NCBI GenBank assembly: GCA_034359265.1
Contig: CP136897.1
Span: forward strand, 17,788,001 to 17,852,000
From: Canna indica
Taxonomy: Eukaryota > Streptophyta > Magnoliopsida > Zingiberales > Cannaceae
Direction: 5' to 3'
DNA length: 64,000 bases
Shown here piece by piece: positions 22,801 to 33,707 of this stretch; positions within the stretch are counted from its first letter, which is position 1; each line of letters begins with the position of its first letter. Under the pieces are notes generated by a model that had not been told where the DNA came from, ran no database searches, and worked only from the letters and a program-made list of their open reading frames with translations. Both the position numbers and the translations under genes were made by a program.

Positions 22801-23031
22801 AGGCCATGGTTCTACACAATGGTAGACACAGAACTTTAATCGAGGGGGGGCAATTTGAAATATAAAAAATCTAATATATATTTTAACCATTAAATTTTTA
22901 ATTTTTAATTAAAATCACAACTTATAACTGGTAAAATTTCTTTATCTATGCATATTTTGAAAATATTGCTAAAGTTTTCAAAATAAAAACAATTATATTA
23001 TTGCACTCTTAAAATAGAATTCTATGAGTCA

Positions 23032-23345
23032 TAGGGGTGTAACCGAGCCCAACCGAGTCGAGCTTGCATGTGCTCAAGCTCAGCTCATTTAAGAAATGTT
23101 GAGCTCGAGCTCGACCAAGCTTCGATCTCTAGGCTTGAGCAACTAAAGCTAAGCTCATTAGGGTTGTTTATTTTTCTCGAGCTTGATCGAGCTCATGAGC
23201 GAGCTTGATTAAGCTCGGCTCGTTTGAGAAATGTTGAGCTCGAGCTCAAGCTCGATCAAGCTTCGATCTCTAGGCTCGAGCAATTTGAGGTCACCTCGTT
23301 AGGGTCATTTATTTTACTCGAGCTTGATCGAGCTCATGAGCGAGG
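23032..23345. mobile_element. hAT-like repeat rich in GAGCTCGAGCTCG, with internal 135-bp duplication
   Basis: Starts TAGGGGTGTAACCGAGCC, a start style shared with other TAGGGGTG elements here. A unit beginning AGAAATGTTGAGCTCGAGC occurs at 23092 and 23227. Both units end in a CTCGAGCTTGATCGAGCTC string. No clear right terminus or target duplication. Confidence 0.5.
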
Positions 23346-23659
23346 CTGCTGGAACATAATTCTTTGCTTAATCAATAATTCTTTGCATTAAATTATTCAT
23401 TCTTACCATTAATTAATGCTGGAACATAACTGTTATCATCCCTTTGCTGTGCACGCCGACCAAATGCAACATGTGTACGCCAGACGAGGCTGCGTTGCTT
23501 GTAGTGCACGATAGCCAGCGCTCGTTTACAGCGCACAGCAATCGAGGCCAATGTGTTACGTGCACCTGTTGTGCGACGTCGTGTGCAACGTCAGTCGTGC
23601 CAATTTTTCCTGCCTCAGAAGTCGGCATTTGATTTAATCAATTGACCATTTTTTAAGGA

Positions 23660-24240
23660 GATTTCATTGCATGATTCGATTTAATTTGTATGTATTTTGA
23701 CCGATTTTTAGAAAATAATTGATAATGATTCGGTTTATTTCAATAGAGATGATTCATTTTTCATTGAGCAGGTCTATTTTTTAATTAAGCCGGTCCAATC
23801 TTTAATTGAATCTGGTTCATTTAAATTTCAATTCAATTAAATTGGTTTAATTGATTTCAGTCCGGTTCAGTCCAATTTCAACCGCTTCATCTCTTTTAAA
23901 TCTCAAATCGGTTCATGTTTTAATTTAAACTGGTTCATGCTTGTTTTATTGATTTATGTCCGGTTTTTCATTGGTTCGGTTCAATTTCCAATGGTTCACT
24001 AGAGTTTTCAGCTTAACTTTTTCGATTCAACATGAATTATGTTTGTTTTAGCTTAGTTGAATCTAGTTCATGTTTAAATTAATGAATTTTATGATTGGTT
24101 CAACTTCGGTTCAATATAATTTATGATTGGTTCAATATAATTATGTTTGGTTCATGCTTAATTGATCCTTTTATAATTAGTTCAATTTTGGTTCAGTAAA
24201 ATTTTCATTGGTTCAATATATTTTTGATCAATTTACTTTA
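23660..24240. repeat. GGTTCA/GGTTTA-rich degenerate repeat tract
   Basis: The words GGTTCA, GGTTTA and TTCGGTT recur many times in about 580 bases with irregular spacing. No ORF. Confidence 0.6.
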
Positions 24241-26015
24241 AAATTAGATCATAGTATAAAATTTTGAATATAATATTATTATCTATCCAACCACTCAAGA
24301 GGCTATATGGTAATAGCATAGATTAGTTTATCATGCTAATTTTGCTCATATGCTATAATTGACCTTAATGTTTTATTATTGTCAATTTTGTTGTCGTTGT
24401 CATGGTACATATGTTGTATGTAGAAATGTGGCTAATTAATTTATACTATTTTTCTATATATAGGTTGATGTTGACATAATTAATTTCTTTTTTAATTCAT
24501 GCAAATTTTATGAATGTCAATTTATTATTGTACATTATGACATATTTTGCCTCACGTGGGGTTTTGATTTTTTGTGATTTATTATTTTATCATTGCACTT
24601 TATACTATGCTATATTTTATTTTATGCATAGCTGATATAATGCACATGATAGTATATTGCTCATTTTAATACATATTAGATGTATTTGGACCCAGTAATG
24701 TTTGTGGGTCATTTTTCTAAATAAATCTACTATTTATGAAAGTGCTTTTATAATAGTTAAATTGTGTTGGAACCCTTTCTCATTGTATTTAATTTTTAGG
24801 AGGCTTGTGTATTTATGGACCAGACTTTTGATCCCAATATATGTCATGTGATTTATCATATTAAATATCATGCTAGGATTGATCACGTGATTTATTGTCA
24901 TTGATTTTATTATATTGCAGTATTTTAAATTTTAATGTGGCCGTAAAATCCTTCCTATCTTGTGTTGGAACTAAACTGGGCCATTGGATCTTGAATATGA
25001 GCCTAATGCTATTAATGGTTCTTCTCCAATTTTTCAGCCTGCTTCTTATAAAAGTTCTGCGCACTATAAAAAAACTTATTTTTCTGCTTAATTTAAGCCT
25101 AATGCAGCATTGTTATCTTGATATTATAATAATACTGTAAAATTGACACAATATGATTTATTTATCCTTACTTTGCCAGCATGATTCGTTTCATGATTCA
25201 TTACTGCAAATTTTATTATCATGTTTCAAATTTTGTTACATTTGGCTTGGTGTAGAATTTATGTGATTAATTTATTATTTACATGATAACATTGTTATTC
25301 ATTTTATATTATGTGGGTTACTTGAAATGTTAATTCATTATTGCAAATTGTGCTGTCATTTTATATGTAAAACCTAATATAGCTACAATTAATTAGGTGT
25401 GGATATTGGCATAATTTACAACCACATAAACATAAATAATAATTTGAAATTGTCATTGATTTAAATTCATTATTAATTATGGTACTTTATTATTGTACCA
25501 ATTTTGCAATATATATTATGGATTTAAATATTTGACATGTGGACAATTGATTCCTGTATAAGATTTTTCACTAATTATTACTTGTAATTACTGCCAAAAT
25601 GAGATTACTTGTAGTGATTAGTGGTTTTTCTTATCATATTTTTTCTATTAACAACTAGCTGAATATCAAGCTATCTAACCTAAAAATATTAATATACGAC
25701 TTCACATTATAGATCTCATTACAAGACTCCAAACATTTAGAATCATTTTTTTTTGACAGCTAGAGATCTTGTAAATAAGGAGACATCATTGCTGAACATA
25801 TTGAAATAATTTTTATATTAGCATATTTCTTAACCAAGAGACTCAGACCTATAGTCTTTGAAAAACATGTTAATAATATGGGCATTTTTTGAGTGTGCTT
25901 GGTTAGTGATAATTTTATGTTTATTTATGCTAATTATTGAGCAATTTAATGTGTGATTGTTAGATATTATATTACTACATGCTTAATAATACATTCATTT
26001 TGTTTTTTGTTGTCA
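24241..26015. other. AT-rich sequence, no gene recognised
   Basis: Low-GC DNA with only short chance open frames. It may be the non-coding interior of the LTR element whose 3' LTR starts at 26653. Confidence 0.5.
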
Positions 26016-26020
26016 CAATA

Positions 26021-26318
26021 ATGTGTTCAACATATTTGAGACTTGGTGTCATATTTAATCAAGTTGTCCATTGATTGATACTATATTTGAGTCTATGGAT
26101 ATATTGATTTTGTTTATGCACATGTGTTTAGCATATTTGAGATTTTGTGTCATTTAAATCAAGATGTCCATTGATTGATACAATATTTGAGTCTAGGGCA
26201 TTATGATTTTGTTTATAAATATGTGCATAACATATTTGAGACTCGGTGTTATATGAATCAAGTTGTCCACTGATTGACACCATATTTGAGTATAGAGACA
26301 TGATGGTTTTTTAAATCA
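26021..26318. repeat. Tandem repeat, about 100 bp x 3
   Basis: Units begin at 26021, 26122 and 26221 (ATGTG.....CATATTTGAGA) and each contains TTGTCCA.TGATTGA.AC and ATATTTGAGT.TA. Units have diverged by scattered substitutions. Confidence 0.85.
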
Positions 26319-26641
26319 TACGTTTTCTCTTGCCGAAAGGAATATAGAGAAGAGAAAATATGAGGACTGACAATGAAAATTTTGAGTGTTGTTTTCATGC
26401 TACACTCCACACCAATGATAATTGTCAGCAATGTCAGTGGTATTCATGACCATGGAAAGTTTTATGTCCAGGAATAGCGTGATGACTACTATGATCTAAT
26501 ATTATTGGTTTGTCGATAGAAGTCATAATAAGTGTTGCATCTTGGATCATATTTTTCTTGTGATCATATTTTTGTGATTAACCTTGAGAGTCATTTTTAA
26601 ATGAATATTTTCAAATTATAGTTATGCAATTGACCTTGCCC

Positions 26642-27066
26642 AAGTGGGAGAATGTTAGAATATTTTTTAATTAATTTTTTTTTTTTAAATATTCTTTTTG
26701 TGGGCTACGATCAATTGTGGTTTTTGATTTAAATGGATTAATCTTATGATCCTATTTGAGATGCATATTTGCTCATTTAATTTGATCCATGTGACTTGAG
26801 CTCGAAACTTTTAACGTTGATTGGTGTGATTAGTAAAGTGTTGGCTCGATTAATGAAGCCCGTGATGGAGAGGGCTCATTTAATCAAAATTATAAATAGA
26901 GGCTAGGTCCCCTCTACACACATGCAAGAATAAGGGATTAGAAACCCTAGCTCATAGTTGCTTTCCCCATCAAATCAAAGTCTTTTGAGGAAGTGATGTA
27001 GAAAAAGATCTAGCTATTTATGGAGATCCAAAAAATTGCTTCCGCTTTATTTATATCTCTTCAAGT
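26642..27066 (+). mobile_element. Polypurine tract and 3' LTR of a copia-type element
   Basis: AAGTGGGAGAA (26642-26652) followed by TGTTAGAATATTTTTT is the classical plant copia PPT/LTR junction. A TATAAATA box lies at 26891-26898. The LTR right end is not sharply defined. No pol coding sequence precedes it, so the element is non-autonomous or decayed. Confidence 0.65.
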
Positions 27067-28437
27067 AAGATCTTTCCTTATTTCTTTATATTTTTGATAT
27101 TCTTAAATTCATGTATTTATTATGACATTAATTTTTTTTCTTACAAAAAATAGTAAAAGAAATTTATTCATTAAAATATTTATGGTTCCAAAATCTCATA
27201 AAGATCAGAATGTCAAGGAAATTGCAAAGATGGTCAATTACTTCCACGATGTGACGTCCATTCCTAATCTTAAGAAGTTAATAACCAACCACAATGTGCA
27301 CTGCATGCACCACATCCTATAATCTGTGTGCAGCTAACACCTATGTATGGAATGCATTTTAGAATAAGCCTTGATAAGCTACCAAAAACAATCAAAACAT
27401 GTAATATATAAATCTTGAACTAGCACACTTATCTTCATATATACTAGAAAACACGCCTTATGAATACTCAAGTCCAATCAGTTCCAAACAAGGTTTTCAG
27501 TTTCAGCCCCCCCCCCCTCTTAAAGGCAGCCTGGACCTCTCGACATTGCATGAAATCTGACTGAACTGAATAGCACACATGCAAATTAATCTGCCACTTA
27601 ACTGCAGTTCATGCATAGAGGTCAAGTTAACCTAACCTTGTTTACTGAGAAGAATATACTAGTTAAAAATATACATAGAGAGTAGGGGAGGGAGGAAAAT
27701 GTACACAATAAAATGTCACAAATCAATGAGCATTTGGTCCAAATCTAACCAAATCTGGACTCAAATGTAATTAAAAAATCTAACTAGCTTTGGGTTATTG
27801 CCCTACAACGAGATGCCTCTGCACCCTTGGCAATAATCAACATAGCTTAAAATGTAGTAAATTAGACGCCATATTCCTCTAACAAATGTTTTCTTATTAC
27901 TAAGAATACATATATACTTCCCTAGATTTCTAGTATACTGATGTCTCAATAAGTTGAGATATGGACATTAGATACTTATGGGATTTGATCTTAGTCACTT
28001 TTAAGTTTTAACCAATGGAAAATCTATATAAGTCTCACTGCATTCACTTTTCTACTACTACATTTATTCATTATGTCATATTTTAACTAGGGTAGTATAT
28101 GATGTATTTGGGTTCATATTTATATGATTATAGGCTTCTCATTTAGTTATTAAAAGCATTAAACATGTTGTACGCATTATGTATGGAGTGCTTCATTTTA
28201 ATGCATTTGAATTGGAAGCATTTTAGGCTTTGAACTTGCAAAGCTATTTGTATTTCATACGAAATGGGGTTAATATAATATAAAAAGGGTTTGGGCATTT
28301 CTGAAGCATACTGGAAATTAATACCTGACACACTCTTGCCCATGCTGGCCCAAATCAAGTGTCTGTATGGTATGGATACGGTATTTGTACTAGTCTAGGG
28401 AGAGACTGAGTTAAAGACTAATATATTAGCAGCAGCA
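27067..28437. other. Sequence without recognised gene
   Basis: Contains a short + frame at 27122-27322 with no recognised domain and a C-run at about 27508. The rest is AT-rich. Nothing else was identified. Confidence 0.5.
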
Positions 28438-28740
28438 TGTTTAAGCAATGATGAAAAAGAGGCAACTTGAAATAATGAAGAGCGAATACTAGAGGAATGA
28501 AAAGAATTCTATATTGACTAATGTAATGAACAATACAAGAGATTATATAGATGAACAATGAGCAGAGCATAAAGTACGAAAGCACAAGTAATAGTCATGC
28601 AATACAAAGAGAGTGGTAGTAGAGAATAATAACAACAATATCATATTGTATCAATAGCAAGTGGGTATTTGTGCTGATGTGGCATATTGAGTGGAGCCAT
28701 CATTGATGTGACTACGTGTCTTGATAGTCTTACCAATATC
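28438..28740 (-). repeat. 3' LTR of minus-strand copia element (about 300 bp)
   Basis: On the minus strand the poly-G polypurine tract (28741-28750 as C on the plus strand) is followed by ATATTGGTAAGACTATC; the LTR end is ..CATTGCTTAAACA at 28438. Position after RNase H and next to the purine tract supports this. The 5' LTR is not in the window. Confidence 0.7.
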
Positions 28741-30846
28741 TCCCCCCCCCCTGGGTGGCCTGATTATGCCCATCTTGATCCTGTGGTCGAGAAATATCGT
28801 TAGCCTTTGTCAAGGAGTCCGCGAGTTGATTTGAAGCTGAAATATGTTCAATAATAATTTTGTTTGCTTGGACCTGCTCTCTCACGAAATGAAAATCTGA
28901 TTCCAAGTGCTTCATGCGACTATGTCGAACTGGATGTTTGGTTAATATAGTGGCACTCAAGTTATCACAATAAACTCCGGGAGTGCTGAGATTGATGCAG
29001 TTTAGTTCCTTAAGTATGTTGCTAATCTAGTTAACTTCAGTCGTAGTATTTGCCAAAGCTTTGTACTCAGCTTCCATCAACGATCTTGCAATAGTCCTTT
29101 GTTTCTTAGACGACCAACTAACAAGTGAATTGCCGAGAAGAATTAGATAAGCACTAGTAGACGTTCAATCAGTTTGGTCTCATCCCCAATCCGAATAAAA
29201 AAAAGCATGTAAGTCGAATTGAGGTTGAGAATTAAGAAGAATACCAAGGTGTTGTGTTCCTTTGAGATAGCGAAACAAGCGCTTGCAGCATTGCTAGTGT
29301 GTCATCGAAGCCTTATGCATGTACTATGAAAGTTTATTGACAGTGAATGCTACATCAAGCCGAGTAAAGGATAGATACTGCAGAGCATCAATGGCCTGCT
29401 TGTATTTTGTTGCATCTGTTGGTGGTGATCCATCATCCAGTGAGAGTTTGATAGAAGTTGCCATATGAGTTTTCACTTCATTTGCTTCTTGTATATCAAA
29501 TTTGTATAACATGTCTTGGATATATTTGCACTCAGATAGAAAAATTCCTTCTTATGTTTTTGCAACTTCGATTCCCAAAAAATAATTCAATGGTTGTAGA
29601 TGCTTTAGTGAGAACCTTGATGCCAAGTTGCTATTTATCTTCAGGATCATATTTGTCGAAGACCCAGTGAGGATGATATCATCCACATACAGAAGTAACA
29701 AAGTAATGTCATTGCCTCTTTGCAAAATAAAAAGAGATGAATATGCTTTTGAATTCTTGAACCCAATTGTACATAAGGGTTGAGTTAGTTCATTGTACCA
29801 AGCTTGAGGCGCTTGTCGCAAACCATAGATTGCTTTGTTTAAACGACAAACATAGCTAGAATGATGAGAATCAACGAAACCAGGCAATTATTCCATAAAA
29901 ATATCTTCATGTAATGTACCTTGAAGAAATGCGTTGTTGACAACTAGCTAAAATAAATCCCAGTTCAATTTAGCAGCTAGTGTCAGGACAATACGAATAG
30001 TTGTCGGCTTAACAACCCGACTGAATGTGCTCTTGAAGTCAATTCCAGGTCGTTGATTGAAGCCCTTGGTGACCAATCGACCTTTAAATCTGTCAATTGA
30101 AACATCTTGCTTCTGTTTTACTCGAAAGATCCAGCGACAGCCAATGACATTTTGTCCTTCTTGAGGTGGCACCAGACTCCAAGTGTGACTTCGAAGTAAT
30201 GCATCAATTTACTATTGCATCACATCCCTCCATTCCTTGTATTTGGCTGCTTGTTTGTAAGTGTTAGGAGTATAAATGCTATCAGTCGCAAAGTATAATG
30301 CAGAATAATCCAATGGAGCCTTTGGCTTGAAGATGTTATTTTGAGAGCGTGTTACCATTCTTCTTGGTATATAGTTGTGCACCTCAGTGTTTGTTGTTTG
30401 TTGTTCTTGACAAGGAGAAGCTTCTCTACTCGATGCAGGAATAGAATGAGAATGTATTGTGGGATTGTCAGTATATGAAGCTTGGGAAGGTGGTAATGGT
30501 GTGATAAATGGAGGTGGTGTTGGGATATCAGTGCTGATAATGGGAATACGAGTATTTGTTGTGGTAGGAATGGGCTCAAAGGATGGAATGATATGTATCC
30601 AGGAATCATAAGTTTTTTTGCTGGACTTTAGGAGCACATACTGATAATTCAGAAAAGGGGAAGATGGTTTCAATGAATTGAACATGTCTGGACAAGTAAG
30701 TCTTACCAAACTCACTCTGTGGGGTGTATGGAGGAGAGCACAAATGTTGTATACCAGACTTATTTAGAAAGGAAGATAGAGCCATGAACTCTCCACCTCC
30801 TTCAGAGTAGATGCTTCCAATTGAATGCTTAAAGTAGTTCTCAACT
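28741..30846 (-). pseudogene. Ty1/copia pol remnant (integrase end, RT, RNase H)
   Basis: Minus strand, from high to low coordinates. Integrase core end: SEGGGEFMALSSFLNKSGIQ near 30740-30830. A Ser/Pro/Thr-rich linker at 30212-30715 with PRRMVTRSQN. RT at 29552-30172 with CRWIFRVKQKQD, KAIYGLRQAPQAWY and the catalytic YVDDIILTGSS. Connection at 29324-29512 (DALQYLSFTRLDVAFTVNKL). RNase H at 28741-29140 (MEAEYKALANT, RMKHLESDFHFVREQV, QLADSLTKA). Stops and frameshifts separate these blocks, so it is inactive. Gag and the first half of integrase are lost where another repeat abuts at 30847. Confidence 0.9.
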
Positions 30847-31195
30847 AAAGACTATGGATGCAGATATGGATGCGGATCCGCACCGCATTATCCGTATATA
30901 GACAATTACCATTTTACCCATATATAAATTACTTAACATATATTATATAAGTAGGTTTTATAATAAATTACATATGAATTATGAAATCCTAGTAAGTTAC
31001 TAATTGTTATGAATTTTAATAACATAATTTATAATTTATAATTTATTATTAAATATATTATTTATTGATTTTTTATTAAATGAGGTACTGATGCGGATAT
31101 GCACATCTAAATGCACAACAAATGCAGATGTGCGGATGTGAAGTGCGGTGCAGATGCAGATAATACATCGTATCCGATCCACTACTATCCCTAAT
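30847..31195. mobile_element. Short TIR-like repeat with GATGCGGAT motifs
   Basis: Left part TATGGATGCAGATATGGATG and right part GTGCGGATGTGAAGTGCGGTG..ATCCCTAA carry related GATGCGGAT words in inverted arrangement. It abuts and truncates the copia integrase. Similar words occur at 1213-1260 and 63920-63970. No target duplication was found. Confidence 0.4.
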
Positions 31196-31288
31196 CATGA
31201 TGTCAATTGTCAATAAGAGTAGGCTACGAACAATCAATGATAACTTCCAATGAGTATATATTGAATGATTTAAGGTAAATATACAAAC

Positions 31289-31786
31289 CTTAGTTTGGCA
31301 TTCATTGTTTGACATCTTTTACAAAGCCAAGTTTTCCTTAGCTCATCCTGTTTCACATAAAAATTAGTATGGGTAGACAACCATTTTTGTTGACAGGAAT
31401 AACAAAGAAAAATATCTTTCATATACGAAATACAACTGAATACAGTTTCAGGAAATAAAGACATATAGGAAATACAACTTACATATTGGTGCTGATGTTG
31501 CAGCTTCAGATCCTTGACAAACTTAACAAGTACTCCAAGTATTTGCTCTAACACCTTTAGATTGAAAATGTTCACAAAAAGAGTAGGTCAATCCCGATTA
31601 GTTCATTAGTAGAGGTTACAACCAACAATAAATCTCACACAACCAAATGGAGAAACAAGTAATAGCATGAGAAGAAATTATTTGCTATGTACATTATAGT
31701 GCTCTGCAAATTTCCTATCCATTGAATAAAGATCCTCTAGCAACACATCCTCTTCCTTCTCAGTCTCATCAATGATTAACTTTACC
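31289..31786 (-). CDS. AUG4: Augmin subunit 4, three consecutive exons (partial gene)
   Basis: Minus strand exons at 31786-31693, 31554-31483 and 31347-31289 have canonical AG acceptors and GT donors and compatible phases. They encode VKLIIDETEKEEDVLLEDLY..DRKFAEHYN, then VLEQILGVLVKFVKDLKL, then DELRKTWLCKRCQTMNAKLR. This matches my recollection of the conserved C-terminal half of plant AUGMIN SUBUNIT 4, including its CKRC motif. AUG4 is a part of the eight-protein augmin complex that recruits gamma-tubulin to microtubules for branching nucleation. There is no stop or frameshift in these exons. Upstream exons would lie beyond 31786 and downstream exons below 31289, but I found neither: a repeat and a copia element occupy the downstream side and a CACTA element the upstream side. 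It is either a real gene with very long, transposon-filled introns or a truncated duplicate. Confidence 0.75.
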
Positions 31787-31799
31787 CTGAACAAAAGAT

Positions 31800-32374
31800 G
31801 ATAGCTTTATGAGTAAAAAATTTCTTATTGGAATTGTAAGTGCATAGTGTTTCATGATGACATAGAATTTAATACAAACATCAAATGAAGAATATCGATC
31901 ATGAACTAACAATGGTGCTCATCAAATACATATTTAACCATAGATGTTTAAAGGAAACAAAATGAGGAGCTTGTTTCAATATGCCCATTTGTGTTCGGTC
32001 AAAGACTCAAAAATAGAAATAGAGGAAATTCAATTTGGATATTCTATGTTATGGGCCTTGGTTTAGGCCTGAGTTTGATGGCGTGAAGCTTGGTTCGGAT
32101 CCCCTATGGGCTATGGATGCTGCCTTGCTGGAAAATACATAGCAGTAGCACCAACTGTCACGGGACAATTGTGTTGTGCGAAAGAACCTATGCGGCACCC
32201 TGGCATCCCGTGCAAGGGATAAGCCTATCATATCGAATCCATCGTGAAGTGGTGTGATATGTTGGCAAAGAGGTGTCTTCCTGAGGAGGTGTGATCTGTT
32301 GGTGAAGAGGTGCTTTACATTCCCAAAAGACATATATGAAAAGAGGTGTCCACCCTTTGATGAAGGGGTGTATT
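31800..32374. other. Intron-like and LTR-like sequence, no gene
   Basis: 31800-32040 is AT-rich and could be AUG4 intron. 32050-32370 contains strings such as GTCACGGGACAATTGTGTTG and a triplet of AAGAGGTG words (32267-32345) that look like LTR-derived repeat. No target duplication or protein was found. Confidence 0.45.
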
Positions 32375-32410
32375 TAGGGATGTCAACGGGGCGGGTTCGG
32401 GGCGGATAGT
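32375..32410 (+). mobile_element. Left end of a hAT-like element cut by the CACTA insertion
   Basis: TAGGGATGTCAACGGGGCGG..GGATAGT is nearly the same as 1402-1436. It stops exactly at the CACTACTAG terminus at 32411. The missing remainder should follow the CACTA right end, but no such sequence follows position 40200, evidence that the CACTA element does not end there. Confidence 0.6.
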
Positions 32411-32435
32411 CACTACTAGAAATTGAGTCTTCAGC

Positions 32436-32665
32436 AACGGCTATCAGCAACGGCCGCTCAAGTCGTTGCTATTTGCAACGACATTCTTACGGCCGCTCAA
32501 ACCGTTGCAGATATGTTGTATCTGCAACGGCTTTCTAACGGACACGCGAGCCGTTGCTGATGATTTTAATTATCAGCAACGACTTTCTAACGGACAAGTG
32601 AGCCGTTGCTAATGATAACTTATTAGCAACGGCTTTCTAACGGGCGAGTGAGCCGTTGCTGATAA
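32436..32665. repeat. CACTA 5' subterminal repeats (GCAACGGC / GCCGTTGC)
   Basis: Repeating unit GCAACGGCTTTCTAACGG then GAGTGAGCCGTTGCTGAT, about 58 bp apart, five or so copies; each unit is itself a small hairpin. Such arrays bind TNPA-like proteins in studied CACTA elements; binding here is inferred. Confidence 0.85.
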
Positions 32666-32742
32666 GTTTATAAAGGTCACAGATCACGCCCGACCCTTCT
32701 TCCTCCCGCTGCTGCCGCCGCCTCCTCCTCCCGCCTCTCACC

Positions 32743-32806
32743 GCCGCTGCCGACGCCGACGACGCCGAGCTACCGCTGCCGACGCCGATGATGCCGAGCT
32801 GCCGCT
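32743..32806. repeat. GCCGACGCCGA duplication in GC-rich leader
   Basis: GCCGACGCCGACGACGCCGA and GCCGACGCCGATGATGCCGA lie about 30 bases apart within a GC-rich block (32680-33020). An open minus-strand frame across this block shows only Gly/Arg/Ser runs and is not credible as a gene. Confidence 0.7.
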
Positions 32807-33129
32807 GCCGACCATCCTCGACCGCCGATTTTAGGTATTCATCGCCGCCCGACCATCTCTTCCCGTTGCGGCCGGCGGGAAATCCGACTGAAACCCTATT
32901 TTTAGGGTTTCGGCCGGTGGCGGTCGGCCGATGGCCGCCGCCGGATCTTGTATAGTGTCCGAACACACTGTCCGGACACTGTACACCAGCGCCGGAGTCC
33001 ATCGAACTCCGACGCCGGAAAGAGTAGATTTGTGATTTTTTATTTTTTTATTTATATGTTAATTAATTATTTAGATTAATTGTTTAATTTGTTAGATTAA
33101 TTTTTAGGGTTTAGATTAATTTCGCAATT

Positions 33130-33259
33130 GTCCACTTCGGCATTGTGCCGGAATCGTCCACTTCGGACGCGCGCTGGAATCGTCCACTTCGGACTCTTGC
33201 CGAAATCGTCTAATTTGGACTCGTGTCGGAATTGTCCAATATGGACTCGAACTGTCTCG
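33130..33259 (+). repeat. 26-bp tandem repeat, five units
   Basis: GTCCACTTCGG or a variant starts at 33130, 33156, 33182, 33208 and 33234, exactly 26 bases apart. The later units have mutated (GTCTAATTTGG, GTCCAATATGG). It lies in the probable 5' leader or intron of the transposase gene. Confidence 0.9.
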
Positions 33260-33470
33260 AAATATTTAGAAAATAATCATCCATCCGACGAGTTGATATG
33301 TTTGACGTACGCATCGATGAGTCGGATATGATTTAGCAAAACCTTATATCCGTTCGGGGATTGTATGTTCGTGTAAAAGAAGTAGATGATCTTTTATACG
33401 ACGTACAATTCTTGAATTATACCTAATTGGACAATTTGGGAATATAGTTATTTGTACTACACTTACGTTT

Positions 33471-33607
33471 TTATTTTAACTGTTAACTAATTATTCTAAA
33501 TTTCGGCAACATCTCTCTTGTTCTCCGACACGCGCCCAGATGATATGCGTATTCGGAGAACTGTAGGGAGATGCTGCCGAAATTTAGAATGAAGTTAACG
33601 GTTAAAA
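33471..33607. repeat. Long imperfect hairpin in transposase leader
   Basis: TTTTAACTGTTAACT..TTCTAAATTTCGGCA..GTTCTCCGA on the left pairs with TCGGAGAAC..TGCCGAAATTTAGAA..GTTAACGGTTAAAA on the right. Stem about 50 bp with small bulges and a loop of about 30 bases. Confidence 0.8.
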
Positions 33608-33707
33608 TAAGTACTTAGTGCAATATAAATAATATAAATCCTGAATGGAATAGGACAATCTCACCTAAAGACATTAACCAAAGAAATTGTCATTGATTGA
33701 CAGAATC

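Noticed and set aside
22299..22865. Overlapping frames of 60-130 codons on both strands
   Set aside because: They lie in minus-strand gypsy LTR sequence and show no domain.
28730..28960. Separate small gene at the copia RNase H end
   Set aside because: It is the RNase H C-terminus reading through the polypurine tract into the LTR.
32637..33002. 121-codon minus-strand frame in the CACTA leader
   Set aside because: Gly/Arg/Ser low-complexity translation of a GC-rich trinucleotide-like block, opposite to the CACTA genes.
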